Assembly: GCF_000159955.1 (NCBI RefSeq)
Contig: NZ_GG695992.1
Coordinates: forward strand, 1-50,481
Origin: Paenibacillus sp. oral taxon 786 str. D14
Lineage (GTDB): Bacteria > Bacillota > Bacilli > Paenibacillales > Paenibacillaceae
DNA: 50,481 nucleotides
Reading direction: 5' to 3'
Made by a program: the position numbers and the translations under genes. The notes beneath the pieces were generated by a model. The model saw nothing but the letters and a program-made list of their open reading frames with translations, searched no databases and was not told the DNA's origin. Positions 49,396 through 50,481 of this stretch are shown here, piece after piece (position 1 is the stretch's first letter; each line of letters opens with the position of its first letter).

Positions 49396-50481
49396 ATGGC
49401 AAAAATCGCAATATTAGACGAGCATATCGCTAACCAGATTGCCGCTGGGGAAGTGGTCGAGCGCCCGGCTTCGGTGGTCAAGGAGCTGGTGGAGAACGCC
49501 ATTGACGCAGGGGCTACCAAAATCGAGGTCGCCGTTGAAGAGGGTGGAATGCAGCTGATCCGCGTGACCGACAACGGCTCGGGGATTGAACCGGAGGATT
49601 GTGAAACAGCGTTTTACCGCCATGCGACAAGTAAAATTACCTCTGGACGCGACCTGTTCCAGATCCGGAGCCTCGGGTTCCGCGGTGAAGCCTTACCCAG
49701 TATCGCGGCGGTCGCCAAGGTTCGGCTGGTCTCTTCAAGCAACGATTCCGGGCTCGGGCGGGTGATTGAAATCGAAGGCGGCTCGTTGAAACTCAATGAG
49801 GACATCGCTGCCCCGCAAGGAACGGATATTGTGGTCAAGGAATTATTTTACAATACACCGGCAAGGCTGAAGTATATGAAGACGATCCAGACCGAGCTGG
49901 GGCATATCTCTGATACGATGTATCGTCAGGCGCTGGCTCATCCTGAGATTGCTTTTACGTTGCGGCATAACGGCAATACGTTGCTGCAAAGCCCGGGAGG
50001 CGGCGATCTGCTGCAGGTCATTGCGGCCGTCTATGGCGTGAATGCCTCCAAAGGAATGGTGCCGATTGAAGCGGAGGATCTGGATTACCGGGTGACGGGG
50101 TATATTGGGCGTCCGGATTTGGCGCGGTCCAGTCGCTCGGGCATGTCGACGATTGTGAACGGCCGGTATATCCGGAATCAAGGGCTTCATCAGGCGATTT
50201 TGCGCGCGTATCACACGCTGTTGCCGATTAATCGGTATCCGCTAGTGGTGCTCATGCTGGAGATGCACCCATCCTTGGTTGACGTGAACGTGCATCCGTC
50301 CAAGCTGGAGGTGCGCTTCAGCAAGGAGCCGGAGCTGAACAGTTTTGTGGAGAACAGCGTGCGCGCTGTGCTGTCCGGGCAGGTGCTGATCCCGCAAGTC
50401 GTGCGTCAGACGATCGGGAAAGGCCCGAACCGCTCCGTGATCCAGGAGCAGTTCCACTTCCTCGCGCCGCCTCTAGGCACG
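49396..50481 (+). CDS. mutL: DNA mismatch repair protein MutL, 5' part (first 362 codons)
   Basis: MutL is the GHKL ATPase linking MutS to downstream repair; in Bacillota it is also an endonuclease through its C-terminal domain. The visible N-terminal ATPase domain has motif I VVKELVENAIDAGA (Glu near 36, Asn near 38), DNGSGI, HATSKI and SLGFRGEALPSIA, and the KELFYNTPARLKYM and DVNVHPSKLEVRF blocks of the transducer domain. AAGGAGGGAGGG precedes ATG 49396. The gene continues past the window end, so the endonuclease domain cannot be judged. Confidence 0.96.
   Translation, partial: MAKIAILDEHIANQIAAGEVVERPASVVKELVENAIDAGATKIEVAVEEGGMQLIRVTDNGSGIEPEDCETAFYRHATSKITSGRDLFQIRSLGFRGEALPSIAAVAKVRLVSSSNDSGLGRVIEIEGGSLKLNEDIAAPQGTDIVVKELFYNTPARLKYMKTIQTELGHISDTMYRQALAHPEIAFTLRHNGNTLLQSPGGGDLLQVIAAVYGVNASKGMVPIEAEDLDYRVTGYIGRPDLARSSRSGMSTIVNGRYIRNQGLHQAILRAYHTLLPINRYPLVVLMLEMHPSLVDVNVHPSKLEVRFSKEPELNSFVENSVRAVLSGQVLIPQVVRQTIGKGPNRSVIQEQFHFLAPPLGT

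Overview
The window looks like a chromosomal segment of a Paenibacillus-type endospore former (Bacillota, order Paenibacillales). The grounds are the cotE-mutS-mutL gene order, strong AGGAGG ribosome sites with frequent TTG and GTG starts, LplA/LplB/YtcP-type sugar ABC importers, several AraC regulators and moderately GC-rich coding sequence. No tRNA, rRNA, cas gene or complete insertion sequence was seen. Assignments rest on motif reading by eye; no database search was run.

Left end (0-1 kb): two gene wrecks, a retropepsin-like protease that has lost its catalytic end and a TetR/short-chain-dehydrogenase chimera made by deletion. From 1.1 to 20.4 kb lies a large carbohydrate locus. It holds two TIM-barrel isomerase/epimerase-like enzymes, two Gfo/Idh/MocA dehydrogenases, a ThuA-like protein, an AraC regulator, an ABC importer without its own ATPase (lipoprotein plus two permeases), a GH88 unsaturated uronyl hydrolase, a membrane-anchored AraC regulator, a second paralogous sugar-binding lipoprotein, a secreted beta-helix protein with a C-terminal F5/8-type-C-like domain, and a frameshifted secreted TIM-barrel-like protein. 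A plausible reading is that a secreted enzyme cuts a uronate-containing glycan, the fragments are imported, GH88 removes the unsaturated uronate, and the redox and isomerase enzymes process the sugars by an oxidation-based route. Two CcpA-like sites suggest catabolite repression.

20.6-27.8 kb is one tightly packed operon: a small protein, a PHP-domain phosphoesterase, a GDPD-type phosphodiesterase, a LacI repressor and a complete four-gene ABC importer. This looks like scavenging of a phosphodiester compound. 27.9-29.7 kb has a Mef-like MFS exporter followed by an attenuator leader and the stump of an ABC-F gene, a decayed relative of mef/msr drug-resistance pairs. 29.7-33 kb is a surface-glycosylation cluster: a GT-D-fold protein, two tandemly duplicated glycosyltransferases with matching upstream elements, and a methyltransferase. 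33.1-34.9 kb is a DrrAB-like exporter.

35-38.8 kb carries housekeeping metabolism: a MalY/PatB-like lyase, a beta-carbonic anhydrase and a HesB-like protein on the minus strand, then an M32 carboxypeptidase on the plus strand, the last two sharing overlapping divergent promoters. 39-41.7 kb is a complete SsuABC/ThiXYZ-type importer. 41.7-42.8 kb is an AT-rich insert with a small secreted protein and a transposase relic. 42.8-50.5 kb has an aromatic-acid-exporter-like membrane protein, cotE, an amidoligase-like gene, mutS and the first 362 codons of mutL, which runs off the end. The mutS-mutL gap holds four 20-nt repeats at an almost constant 52-nt spacing.
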